Of a DNA stretch of 64,000 nt, positions 12,637 through 23,673 are shown piece by piece. The stretch is from Chalara sp. BL73 (Eukaryota > Ascomycota > Leotiomycetes > Helotiales). The notes beneath the pieces are model-generated. The model made no database searches. It saw nothing but the letters and a program-made list of their open reading frames with translations, and had not been told where the DNA came from. Positions within the stretch are counted from its first letter, which is position 1. The number at the start of each line of letters is the position of its first letter. The translations under genes and the position numbers were made by a program. Location of the stretch: assembly GCA_918026815.1 (NCBI GenBank), contig CAKJVC010000010.1:1428501-1492500 (forward strand), in the 5' to 3' direction.

Positions 12637-13708
12637 TCAGTTTCTTGACCCCGTATCCGAATCCACAAGAGTGTCTAATTCAGAAATCGAGCTTGGTAAT
12701 GGTCGCCTTGAGCCTTGCGACTGCGCCCACCTCGTTGTGGCCGCTCTTTTATCTGCTGACATTGGGTAATCCGCCACGCTTCCATCTTCGGTCTGCATGG
12801 GTGGTAAATTCGCTGGCTGGTATCCAATGCCCTGATGTATTGTCTGGTTGTGTTTTCGCGAGCGCCTTCGCACGCAAAGTACAGCAAGTATCACTGCTAG
12901 GATGACTACGACTCCGCCAACACCAATAGCCGCGTACTTCCATATATCTGAGTTGGTTCCGCTCGTGCTTCCAGGTCCACCATTTGGCGTACTGCTCGGT
13001 CCACTCGTTGGATCTGCGGAAGAGCCTTGCGACTTGAATACCATCGATGTGGATCGCAGGACAGACGAGTCTCGGGTGGCTGATGGTGAGTCCAAGGTCT
13101 GCACAGCAACTTCATTTGTTGGCGTGACTAGTACAGTAATGTCGTCAGATGCCGTCCCGCATCGATGGATATAGTTCGGATTTGTGTCTTGAGCATCTGT
13201 GATTCGCATGTATCGAAAGCAGGAAGGCTCTGGGGACTTGCTGTGGTTCATTCATCAGCTCCACATGCGGGGTCTGTGCTGGGTGAGTACAACGCACCAG
13301 CGCAAGACTGTTGCATCTCTACAATATACTGCGCTCATGGCATCGGAGCAGATATCAATCCCTCCACGCTTGTCGACGCATGTGAAAACAACATTTGTGC
13401 AGCTAACCTGGTTGCAGCAGGCACCGAGATCGCCTGAAGACGACCATTGATATCCAGCGCCGCAGCCAAGCGGAGAATCTGATGATATCGTAAGCCCTGA
13501 AAGCCTGATGAGGGTGAAAAGATCACTTACTGACATCTCCGTTTATGTAGCCGTAGACATTTGGTCCTGTGTCGTCTTGCCGGCGTTTCAATTGAGCTTC
13601 GGTGGGAGCCCTGGGTTTGGGAGTAATGAGTGGGTCGGGAGAAGCAGTAACTATCTTAGAGAAGACGATAGCAAGTGATAGCCAAGAGAGGAATACAGAA
13701 TTGTGCAT
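12637..13708 (-). CDS. Secreted cysteine-rich receptor-like protein with one membrane segment
   Basis: Minus-strand gene of three exons (13708-13531, 13478-13291, 13236-12637; introns 52 and 54 bp), about 321 residues. It starts with a signal peptide (FLSWLSLAIVFSKIVTASPD), followed by a cysteine-rich ectodomain with GCGAGYQW, GACCNQVSCTN, FTCVDK, DICSDA, VYC, RWC and HRCG. A Ser/Thr/Gly/Pro-rich linker leads to a transmembrane helix (YAAIGVGGVVVILAVILAVL), a CVRRRSRK stop-transfer sequence and a roughly 75-residue cytoplasmic tail rich in Ser and Gln. This architecture is common in fungal wall-sensor or Mid2-like proteins, but no named domain can be assigned with certainty. It is the second such surface protein within 3.6 kb and faces the CFEM-like gene tail to tail. 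Confidence 0.72.
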
Positions 13709-14455
13709 GTTATCAAATATATTGCTCTTTTGGCGATGGAAATGACAAACTTTTGCAGCGTGGTATGTCCTGAGCAAGAGATGAGATGAACATATCTTCT
13801 AACTGTACTCCCACAGAGCCTCAAAATCACCAGATTCATTCAAAGCTAATCCATTGGCCAAGCGGGAGTCTATTTCGAAACTTGAGCTGAACTTCCAACA
13901 ACCACAATAGCTACTCTGAGGAATACTGTCGCTTGGAGTCGCCACATCTGGGATACTTTCTGGATCTGGTTTCAGCCCTGTTGGTAAACTGCGGTTACAC
14001 AGCATCGGAAGCCCTTGTAACCAGTCGTTAAATGTATGTGGCGCTACATTTTGTGATCAACTTGCAGGGCCAAGCAAAATTAGAAATCCAATATTTTCCT
14101 TGGCGTTCCCTTGTTCGCTCTCAATTGGGAAGAATTTCGCGCCCTGACATGTAGCCTCTCGAGTAGTTTGGTGATTGCAATTGATTGGACTGAGAAAGAA
14201 AAAATAGTGTGCTGTCGCCTGAATATTTTTTTTCTTTTGTGTATCGCGATTGCATGATCGGAGAACACATTATGTCTCATTCAGGGGTACTTGTGCCGTG
14301 ATTTCGGCTGTGAGGGTTGACAAGATCACAGTAAACTTTTAAGAACAAGAAGGCGATATACAACGTGCCTCGGACTCCCAATTTTCTATACTAACATCGA
14401 GATATTTATTCAACTGCTACAGCATACTGTCAACTTGTGCGTCATCCAACATAAA
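13709..14455. other. Divergent intergenic region
   Basis: Lies between the start of the minus-strand receptor-like gene and the start of the patatin gene, so it should contain both promoters. No other feature recognised. Confidence 0.4.
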
Positions 14456-16391
14456 ATGTCGGCAAATAGTAATAAGTCTGGCCGTAGGCTTCGGCTCCTC
14501 TGCCTTGATGGCGGAGGCGTTCGCGGGCTCGCATCACTTTTCATGCTGAAAGCGGTCTTATCTTTCGTTGGAAATCCAAAGCCTCATGAGTTCTTTGACA
14601 TGATTGCCGGTACCAGTACTGGAGGGTGAAAATACCATCTGAACTGTAAATCGATGTCTGGAAGTGCTGACTGGCCTAGACTGATTGCAATAATGCTTGG
14701 GCGCCTGCAGATGAGTGTCGACGAGTGCATCATACACTATGCAAACATAGTCGATGAAATATTCCAGAAGAAAGCGTTGCTCCCGTTCACATGGTACAAT
14801 GGGAAGATTTCTTCCCGTTATGCTACTAGCGTACTTGAGCGGCACATCAAAACGATTATTGAATCTACCGGGCGCTCATGCGACGAGAAAATGCGGGAGG
14901 AGCGCAAGCCAAAATGCAAAGTGTAAGCCGTGAACACAATAAGTGAAGCCATAGCTGACTTGAATAGATTCGTTGTTGCAGTTACGATGGAGGGAAGAAG
15001 GGCAGTAAATTTCACGAGCTACCAGAAACCCCATGAGTCGAATGATCTGTACAATGGAGTTACAATATGGGAAGCAGCTCGGGCCACATCATCTGCGCCA
15101 ACCTTCTTCGACCCTATCAAGATTACCTGCAACAATATTACTCGCACATTTGTAGACGGTGCGCTTGGTCACAACAATCCTATCAACGACCTTTGGATGG
15201 AGGCCGAAAAGGAATTCGGTGGTTCACTTGAGCCCCAGCTTCGGTTCATTCTCTCTCTTGGTACCGGTGTGCCTGAGATAAAGGAAGTAGGCAGTTCACT
15301 AAAAGACTTCGCCCAGACCCTTGTTGAGATCACCGTCGAGACCCAGAATACGGCAACTACCTTCCGCAGGATGCACCCGAGTCTGGTTAAAAACGATGGA
15401 TACTTCCGTTTCAACCCGCCGTATTTGGATAAAGTAGGACTCGATGAGGCTAAGAAGAAGGGAATCATACAGGAAAGGACCGAAGCGTTTCTCCATGAAC
15501 CTGATGTGGAGGACCTTATGGAAAGGTTTGGTATTGCAGCGCTGGATGAGGAATGTAAGTAGGCAAGGAATGATCGTAATACTACCTCACCATCAACAAA
15601 AAAAATCAAACATGGCTCAGTTTGTGCCTTGAATTTTGGCTAACCCCAACCTTCCAAGTGCCGATGGAGCCAATCCGGGTTGCAGTCTATAAGGAACGGA
15701 AAACAGTTCTATTCGCGAAGCTTGACGGAACATCTTTCTATATCAGCCCAGCAGCAAAGACGTATTGGCAACACCTAACGATCGGTGCCTATAAAGTCTA
15801 TGAAAAGATCCATGGGCTATGTGTGAGCCCTAATAGCACGAGTGGAATGGTTCACGGTAAATTTCAGCCCCACTGGTCCATTTTTAATGCTGTAAGCTGA
15901 TAACCTTTGAAGTCAAAAACTTTCTCCAACATATGAAACTCGTTGCCAACCCAAATCAAGATGTTGTGCTTATGACATGGAAACGCCTTCTGCGACCAGA
16001 GCAGCAAGATGGCAAACTTCTTCTAAATACAGTACATCCGAAATCTTTCGTCATGGCCGTGCTTTACATGCTACACATTGAACTCTGTATCAAGAACAAG
16101 AGGCCTGTTCTCGGAAATAGCGAGACTGGTATTAATATGGACCGACGAGAGGCATTGAAGAGATTCACAAAGTGGGTACCATGTATCTGTCAAGCTTCCT
16201 CTCAAATCCCTTGCAGGAATGAGTGGAACTTTGCCAACGATACCGGTCTCTCTCGGGAGGGAAACAAGAATTGCAAGATTGAGAAATATCTCAAGTCAAA
16301 CACGTTTCCGGGTATACTCAAATCGAAGGAGTTGGGCTGGCTGAAGACAATGTACGAAAGCTGGAGTGATGCGACGAAACCGGTTCGCTAA
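14456..16391 (+). CDS. Patatin-like phospholipase with extended C-terminus
   Basis: Five exons (14456-14625, 14680-14922, 14968-15554, 15659-15856, 15913-16391) keep one frame and give about 558 residues. The N-terminal half is a patatin/iPLA2-type lipid acyl hydrolase: oxyanion loop DGGGVRGL (residues 18-25), nucleophile in GTSTG (Ser54), the ATSSAPTFFDP segment and the catalytic Asp in FVDGALGHNNP (about residue 201). These form the Ser-Asp dyad that would deacylate glycerolipids in the cytosol. The C-terminal 230 residues (AVYKERKTVLFAKLDG...WSDATKP) match no domain I can name. Introns of 104 and 56 bp are needed to join them; the 56-bp one has a good branch-like GCTGATAAC. The frame stays open for 25 more codons after the TAA at 16389, so the tail may once have been longer. 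Fungal patatins often occur in defence or NLR proteins, but no such partner domain is fused here. Confidence 0.8.
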
Positions 16392-17160
16392 GCGTTCGAT
16401 GGCATCCGCTGTGGGAGACTTGCTCAGAATAATCTATATCAGTCGACGAAATTGGGGCAGCGAAGTTGATCTTGAATTCTCGGAACATAGATCAGAAGTC
16501 GGCAGGGTGTACAATGCTACTACAGCTTTCCGCCGCTCGCTTAAGGCTATTCTGATATAGGGGTAGGAATTGCATGTGAGCGAGCATCGACAGAAGGCTA
16601 TTGAAGACCAAATATGACTAACTCGCGGGTAAACTGCTTGACATGCCGTGCTCATCGGGAGCAATATTTCTCGTCCTTTGAGTCGCACCTGTCGGCTCCT
16701 TACAGTGACATGGGGGATCTTATCGAGTGGGCCAACCAGATCACTCAGCAACACCCAGGTGAATATGCAGGCACCCTAAAGCCAGGTATTTGGCCATTGC
16801 ATTTCAGGCGTCATTTAGACTTGGCAGCATGGTAATTTGCAATACATCGAGAGTCACACCTATGTTGGGGACGAATATAAATAACTCTTCTAATCCCTCG
16901 TCGACTCATTCTCCATCTTTGAGTATGTTGATCCAACTTTTTCGTCTTTTGTGCCTGAAGAAATGAAATTTAACCAGGAAATAGACACAACTTATCCTTA
17001 TGGCTTCTATACTTCTTCGACCATGGCGCCAATCTTCCCCACATGCCCCTTCTACCATGTCGTCCTCCGCCGTAAGAAAGTCCTCCCCTCTTCTTCATAC
17101 TCAACTAAATCTGCCTCCCCTCCTATAAATACTTCTCCCCTTGCCATTCCGAGAACCAGC
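16392..17160. other. Intergenic
   Basis: After the patatin stop the same frame stays open to a TGA at 16467-16469. A 73-codon open frame at 16614-16835 (with CLTCRAH) is unassigned. Nothing else recognised. Confidence 0.35.
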
Positions 17161-17255
17161 TCTCAAGAGCTGTCGGCTAAGTCAGGTTCCTAGGCTATGG
17201 GCCGCTAGTCCTAATTAAGGAACACACGCGATTTGGTCACGTGCTAACCATGACA
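17161..17255 (+). repeat. Dispersed repeat, copy 1
   Basis: The segment containing AGCTGTCGGCTAAGTCAGGT, CTAATTAAGGAACACACGCG and TTGGTCACGTG is closely similar to 25689-25775. I cannot place it in a named family; it may be an LTR or MITE end that served as part of the promoter of the following regulator gene. Confidence 0.55.
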
Positions 17256-17492
17256 CTACTGGCTTGGTTCTCCCTGTATGGCTAGCCTTGGCTTACTCCT
17301 ACGACTCGAATCACTTTTATTTAGCGGGGCCGATCGACCACTGCCCTGTCATAATGAGCTGCGCCACCCTGAAATTGTAAAAACCCCCCGCTCCCGTCAA
17401 AGCAATGAAATATCGTCAGAATCGCGTCCCAGACAAAAAGTACTACGCTTTTGTTCCCCCACTACCGCCTGTTTCTCGTTTCCAATTAGAGA

Positions 17493-18928
17493 ATGGAGGG
17501 AGCGCGGGAAAAGAAGCCTCGCCGGTCACACTACAAGACGAGAACTGGTTGTGTGCAATGCAAAAAACGCAAGATCAAGGTAAGCTAAGTACCATTCTTC
17601 AGAACCGCTGCATTTTTCTTCTTCCTAGTGTCTGTTCTGCCCGTAAGACTGGCCAGTATTAGAATTATCGCTAATTAACCTATGGTGCGATGAAAAAAGG
17701 CCTTCATGCCGTAAATGTGAGGGTCGTGGAACACCATGCTCCTTTAGCCAAAGGGTCCCGTTTAGAGACATCAATGCTTGTTCGACACCGGCATCCCAAA
17801 AGCCAGAGGAACCCATCTTTCCCACCTCGATAATAGAGACCAGCCAGTCGGCAACCTTCACCACTCTTGACCTCGAGCTCCTCTACTCCTGGATCACCAC
17901 ATCAGGCCCAATAACCTTGCGAGATAAACCATCCGGCGTACAAACCATCTATCTTACCTTGGTCGAGATAGCCTTGCAGCATCCCTTCTTAATGCACGAA
18001 ATCCTTTCTCTTTCCGCTCTACATCTTGCGCAGACCAAGCCTGATTCTGCGACTATGTACAATCTTGCCTCTACCGCGCATCATGATCAGGCGGTACGTA
18101 TTTCTGGACTGAACTCTGGCTCGAGTAGTCACCACGCTACATTTATTTGAAAGCCACCTCCCTAACAAGTAGATGATCTAGCTCTCTCTTTTTCAGCCTG
18201 TCCTTGCAACTCTCTCCAGGTCAAACTCTAGTGCCTGCTTCGCCTTCAGCATGCTCCTATTTGTCCATATGTGCGCCACCCAAACCACCTCAACGCGCAA
18301 TGTTTCCTTTCCGTCTCAAACACATCAAGACTCGGAACCTATACACATCTTATGGATTAAGATACACCGTGGTAACCGTGCCATCCATGCCGCTATATTC
18401 CCTTGGCTAGAAGACGGGGCGTTGGCCGAATTCAAACCGTTTCAAGAAATGCTTAAGATCTCTGTATTTAAACCACTCCCCGTTCTAGAGCAACAACACC
18501 TAGACGCCGTGGCTAAGACATGGGATCATTCTTCGTATCCACCATCCACAAATCAGACTCTAAACGAAGCGTTTAAAGAACTCCAAAGTATCTTCTCCCT
18601 CACGCACACGATCCCGAATAGCATAAAGCACGTCGCGGCATTAGCATGGTTCTCGTTAGTGCCTGAAGATTTCGTGAGGCTAGTCGAATCGCGGGTTCCT
18701 GAAGCGATGATAATTTTGGCGACTTACGCGGTGATTTTAAAGAGGATAGAGTATATTTGGTGGTGTAAGGGGACTGGGGAGGTGTTGCTGGATGTAGCGA
18801 TGAACGGGTTGGGGGCTGGTGACGAGGGGAGGTGGGAGGAGTATCTAAGGTGGCCGATTGAAGAGGTTTTGGGGAAGCGTCAGGGATTGGAGAGACAGCG
18901 GGATTCAGGATCGAGATTCGGAGTTTAA
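17493..18928 (+). CDS. Zn2Cys6 transcription factor with damaged first intron acceptor
   Basis: Exon 1 (17493-17579) starts MEGAREKKPRRSHYKTRTGC. With exon 2 (17686-18093) it completes a Zn(II)2Cys6 DNA-binding domain of pattern C-x2-C-x6-C-x6-C-x2-C-x6-C. Exon 3 (18197-18928, 103-bp intron) completes about 408 residues with an UPC2/sterol-regulator-like middle region (LTLVEIALQHPFLMHEILSL). It would act in the nucleus on CGG-containing sites. Oddity: frame continuity demands that intron 1 end exactly before TGCGATGAA at 17686, but the two bases there are GG, not AG. The other AG sites tried in the intron lead to in-frame stops. The gene may therefore be a recent pseudogene, or use an unusual splice site. 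The rest of the frame is undamaged. Confidence 0.7.
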
Positions 18929-19365
18929 GGCGTGTACTCAATGTAATTCTATATGACTATCTTGTTTTGACAGGAGTGCCAGCGGTAGTTGAGTGGTTTA
19001 TTTAACGGCGGTTATTCCATATGTATGGTGGCATGACCCTTTCGGCCCAAGTATATAACATCTCCACCACTTTAGGCACAGCACATCCAAGACATTTAAA
19101 GCCCGCACTCCCCATTGCAGAGGATTACTGATTCAAAGTCAACATTCTTTATTGTAATGTCAAACTAAAAAGAGCCTCTAAACATAATCTTTGACTTGAT
19201 ACACATCTAATATACTCAGAGCAATTCAACATATACTCTTGCTGCCATCCTTCAATCACTGCATCTTTAACACCTTGATTACACTTCTCTATCTCTACCT
19301 TCTCCACAATTCCCACAGACCACAAGAATTGTTCTACAATCCGCCAGTATCACAGCCCCGCTCCT
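18929..19365. other. Convergent intergenic region
   Basis: Separates the 3' ends of the Zn2Cys6 gene and the RTA1 gene. No feature recognised. Confidence 0.4.
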
Positions 19366-20408
19366 TCAACGAACTGTATGCGCTGGTCTATCGACACTAG
19401 ACAGAGCCTGCATCTCTGAGTCACAACCCGCGTCAGCTACCATCACTCCCTTGTTCTTCAGCCACTTTCCAATCTCACTCGGATGCACCACATTCAGGAT
19501 CCCCATAACAATCGCCATCAGCATTGAATCGAAAACGTAAAGATACACCTCTTTACTCTGCAGATTACCATCCTTCCCTTGTACATACTCTGCCACGCGA
19601 AAAACCGACCGCACCATAATCAGCCCGTTCGCAGCATAGAGGGCCCAGATGTGTTTGCGCCAGTTCACGGAGGGCTTGGCGGAGAGATGAGTAGGCATTT
19701 TGTTAATGCGTGCGTGGAAAAGAACCGAAGTGGCAATAAACACTCCGAAAAAGATGATCTGAATAATAAGGCCAACAATGATTATTTTTTGGCCCAGGGA
19801 TGTTGAGCTTTTGCTGCCAGTACTGGCAGCCCTAGAAAGAATGACGCCGCCTAGTGTGCGCATTTAAGTTAGTCCGTTGTGTTAATTCTTTCGCGCTTCA
19901 AAGGAGTAGGGGAGCCAAAGCAATTAGGAGGGCGGAAGGGTTGAATACCTGCAGCCTGAGCCAGGAACGACACAACGTCACCCGTTACGAAAATTTTTGT
20001 AAGCCAGCGCTGCCTAATCGGCGAATGCGCTTCTCCGTCTGTAAGTAGTATGATGCGTCCGAGAATCATATATATAGAAGCTGCGAAGAATGCAGGCCCG
20101 AGCAGGAGAAGTAGCGCTTGGACAATGAAAGGGCCTTTGCTGTAGTCGGGGGCTTCTCTTGCGGACATTAGGCGACCGATATAGCCGATCAGTTCAACTA
20201 GAGGTGGGAAGCATCAGTATGAGTGCGGGCTGTTAGGTGGGAAGGTTAGGCTGGACTAACAGAGCCCTCCGACGATAAAGGGGACAAGAAACCAGGCTTT
20301 TGAGCGGAACATTTGCCAGGCGTGAACGGCGGTGCTTATGCCAAAGAGGATAATAAATATGACGGCAGCGGGGATGGAAGGCTCATAGTTGTAGTATGAG
20401 GCAGCCAT
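19366..20408 (-). CDS. RTA1-family seven-helix membrane protein
   Basis: Three exons on the minus strand (20408-20261, 20197-19949, 19850-19366; introns 63 and 98 bp) give about 293 residues. The sequence has about seven hydrophobic helices and RTA1-family landmarks: VELIGY-type ELIGYIGR after helix 2, a long loop with PIRQRWLTKIFVTGDVVSF, the helix pair QKIIIVGLIIQIIFFGVFIA, and RSVFRVAEYVQG in the C-terminal part. RTA1-like proteins are plasma-membrane or ER proteins linked to lipid translocation and to resistance against toxic sterol-binding or lipophilic compounds in yeast. The substrate here is unknown. The start ATG is followed by AASYYNYEPSIPAAV, a short extracellular N-terminus as usual for the family. 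Confidence 0.88.
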
Positions 20409-21670
20409 TTGTGCGGGTAATGAAGATGAGGGCAGATACGTAAGAAGATTTGATATAAAGGAAACACACTCGAGGAGCAGAATATGCGACGAAAGAGAGA
20501 CGATAGACAGGCGAGAAATCGAAGACTGTCAAAGGAGAGATGGAATTATAATTATATGCATTGGGGCTGAAAGCAACGGAAAGTGATGCCCGCAGCTCGC
20601 AGATCTATTTAGCACTCAAACATCGAATGAGATACGGTTCGCCTCTTTTCTTCCGTTTGAAAAATGTTTATCTGTCTCGTACTTCGCTCAATTCCGTTTC
20701 GGGTCCCATCAGCCCATGTCTGGCTGGTTTTTGTGGAGGGGCTAGATTCTAAACAGGAAATGAGCGAGGAGATAGATGTCTGGCTATTGGTTCGCTTACT
20801 TGCCATCCTCTGGTGGGGTTCGACCCCGAACAGGAAATGTGCGAGATACGAGAAAGCTTACCATATTTAGTGGCTTTTCGAAGATACAACTTAAACTTTA
20901 TAAAAGGCAATGTTTGTTACGCCGCCGATGCGCGGCAAAGAAAATACGCGTTGCATATGTTCTCTTTAGGAATAATTTGTTTTTTTAAAAAATAAAAACA
21001 AAAGGTATCTTCTGCCTGACCTTCCACGCCTTTCCCCACTCCCCCGCCTTCACGATTCGCTAATTTTCCTTTTAAAGTTAAAGGCTAATCTCTAAAAGGG
21101 AATGTGCGATGGGGTGCGAAGGACCTCAAGTCTAACCGATTAAGGAATGCTGCCAGTTTCGAAATCGACTTTCTGAGATTAGAGCTATGCCTCAGACTTA
21201 GTAAATGGCCAGGGAGGAGAAACAAGAGTTTAAATTGGCATAGGAAGGCCAAGGCTCAAGGAGTTCTTAAGTTGTGGAAACTCCGAGCCAAGGTCCCGAT
21301 TCAGGACATTTATCAGGCAAAACTCACCAAGATCAAGACAGGGTGACAGAGTTGATGTTCTCTTGCACTTTCGGACTCCCACCCTACCCCCCCTACCCCC
21401 CCAATTGCAGAGTCTCCGAGTACCAAGTATAGGTTTTCCTCCGGGTCCAGCAGGAGCATACCTTCATTCTGGATTTTAAAATTAAGTAGAGTTGATCTTT
21501 TCCTTGTGTGCTAAGTTGCATGAGCATTCGGGATTTGGGAGATTCAATTTTGTTATATTAAGATAATTTAACCAAAAGCGTTCCTTGGTAGGTTCGAAAA
21601 CTTATAAAATGAAGTGTACCCTATGCACCTACTCTCGTTCTTATCTTGGAGCAACAGTTCAACGTGGCGC
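20409..21670. other. Intergenic, divergent promoters
   Basis: About 1.3 kb without a supported gene. Short open frames at 20561-21346 lack protein-like features. A C-rich tract (CCCTACCCCCCCTACCCCCC) lies at about 21383-21402. Promoters of the RTA1 gene and the following secreted-protein gene must lie here. Confidence 0.4.
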
Positions 21671-21772
21671 CTTCTGCTGTCTTTACAATAAACTACTGTG
21701 CTCTTTTATTAGCTCTTACTCTCAATAAGGATCCCTCTACTGTCTTTGCAATAAATTACTGCACTCTTTATT
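21671..21772 (+). repeat. Tandem duplication in the leader of the secreted-protein gene
   Basis: Two copies of a roughly 40-bp segment (CTGTCTTTACAATAAACTAC at 21677 on; CTGTCTTTGCAATAAATTAC at 21740 on) lie 63 bp apart, immediately upstream of the ATG at 21791. Confidence 0.6.
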
Positions 21773-21790
21773 TGCATTCTATCAATTACT

Positions 21791-23385
21791 ATGAAGTTCT
21801 ACAGCTCGGTTATCACAGGTGCCGTGGTATATCACATGGCAGGATGCGTGGTATTTCTAACCCTTTATGTTCCATGATTGCCTAATGTCACTAAGCTTAA
21901 TCCCAGCTGTCGCAATCCATTCCCGACTCCCAAGATTCTGCTGCCCCCCCTTTCATCGGGAATGCTGTCGATGGCCAGCCACTCAAGCCAAAAGTACGTT
22001 TTGTGCCTGACGCAGCATCAGCTCACATGGATATGGGTAACACAAGAAGTGACGACTTTCCTGGACCTTTGGGAGAGTCAACAAGAGTCTTTAGTAACAC
22101 AATACCCCTGGCTTTCATGTTTTGGGATGGACCTGACAATCTTGTCGCTGAGTTGTCCTGCGATAGCCCAAACAATAATATTCCAACTAACTTCTGTCTG
22201 GCCGCTTTGGATCATGAGACTCTTGAGCCGTTGGCCACTTGGACTACAACAAATCGAACGATGGTCTCGAACTATATGCAGTACAAAGACAGCCATGCGG
22301 TTCTACCCACCTTAGAAGGTTATATTGTAGATGTTGAGAGAGTGGGCAACTCATTTAAAGTAGCTCGCGAGATAGACATCTCCAGTACTCTTCCGAGTGG
22401 TTCAATCATTGCTTCAGTTGGGTACGCGGCGGATGGAAATCTTTGGTTTACAGCAACACCTGCTCCTTTGATCGGCATAGAAGGAACGAACACATCCACG
22501 ATTGGCTACGTCGACCAAAGCGGTGCCGTCCATACCATTAAGATCGTCAATGAATTGATTGAAAATTCCTTTGCCTTAAACAATGGCACGCTATACGTCG
22601 CGACCGGGCCTGCTGGACCAGAAGACCACGCCGGGGCCACTGGACATTTCTATGCCTTTCGAGCCGGAGGTGCCAATGAGAGAATCAGGATAATGTATAA
22701 TGAGACTTATTCTGCAGGAGATGGAAGAAAACCGGGTGGCCTTTCCAGGGGGACTGGATCCACACCTAGCTTGTTAGGTTCCAAATACGTGGCAATCACC
22801 GATAACAATGCAGACCTGAATCTCGTTGTTTACCGTCAAGTTGGCGAGTCTTCTGAGCCTTCGGTGGGCTCAAGTACCGTCTGCACGATCCGTATTTTCC
22901 CGCCTGGAGCAGGTGCCAACGAGGCAGCGCTAACGACACACTACGACGGTGAGAAGTACACCGCAGTTATCGCCAATAACTACAATGCGCCATCTCTCCC
23001 GTTCCTAAACCCAGCAACAGATATCAACAACGCAGCCTCAAATAATTTTAGCCAAATGGCACCTGGATTAGTGCGTATCGACGTATCTGAAGATGGAGCG
23101 TGTTCGGTTGGATGGGAATTGGAAATGCGTGTTGTAACATCGACCCTTTCCACCATTACTGGGTTATTGTATGTCTATACTCAGGATTATGAGCTGGCGA
23201 AGCAAGGAGAGTACGTATGGTATATCGCCGCTATTGATTATGCAACTGGTAAGGAGGTTTGGAGGGCTAGGGTTGGCGCTGGCGGTGTTTTCAATAGCGG
23301 GATTTCACACATGCAGTTGGCTCCTGGAGGTGCTGTCTATCAAGGCGTTGTTGGGGGTGCTGCTTGGGTGAAGGACGTTGTTTAA
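21791..23385 (+). CDS. Large secreted protein of unknown function
   Basis: Two exons (21791-21850 and 21907-23385, 56-bp intron) give about 512 residues. The first exon encodes a 20-residue hydrophobic signal (MKFYSSVITGAVVYHMAGCV), and the mature part begins near the exon junction. The body contains PPFIGNAVDGQPLKP, DMGNTRSDDFPGPLG, repeated short hydrophobic strands and many Gly/Asn turns, ending GGAAWVKDVV. Repeated strand-turn blocks (such as YAADGNLWFTATPAP and NGTLYVATGP) suggest a beta-propeller-like or PQQ-like fold; this is inference from texture, not from a named motif. Eight or more Asn-X-Ser/Thr sites fit an extracellular glycoprotein. The intron choice was fixed by the signal peptide and frame: an alternative donor at 21827 would leave only a 12-residue leader. 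Confidence 0.75.
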
Positions 23386-23492
23386 TGGGCTGAGGGAGAG
23401 ATCAGAGGCACAAGATTTGGAAGTACTTGTAGTAAATTAATTGGAATGTCTCTGCGCAATTGAGCGAGTAACGCAATTTGGGTATCTATCCA

Positions 23493-23558
23493 ATACACCT
23501 TTCGGTGTATCCGCGTAGAATATACGGCAAAATATCTGGAATACTACTTTTGTAGTAT
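23493..23558. other. Two adjacent perfect hairpins
   Basis: ATACACC-TTTC-GGTGTAT at 23493-23510 and ATACTAC-TTTT-GTAGTAT at 23541-23558 each form a 7-bp stem with a 4-base loop. They lie in the AT-rich 290-bp gap between the convergent secreted-protein and HET-ankyrin genes, where they could fall in either 3' untranslated region. Confidence 0.5.
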
Positions 23559-23673
23559 ATTAGATAGCCTCTAGCAATTACCATAAGCTGCTTTTCAAAC
23601 AATTAATTCAAGCGTAAAAATAATTATTGGAATATTCTATAATATAAACATTAGCTTCCCTAGGACCAATGAA

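Noticed and set aside
15622..16391. A second gene downstream of the patatin gene
   Set aside because: Introns at 15555-15658 and 15857-15912 with good splice signals join this sequence in frame to the patatin exons, and no separate start with a promoter-like gap is evident.
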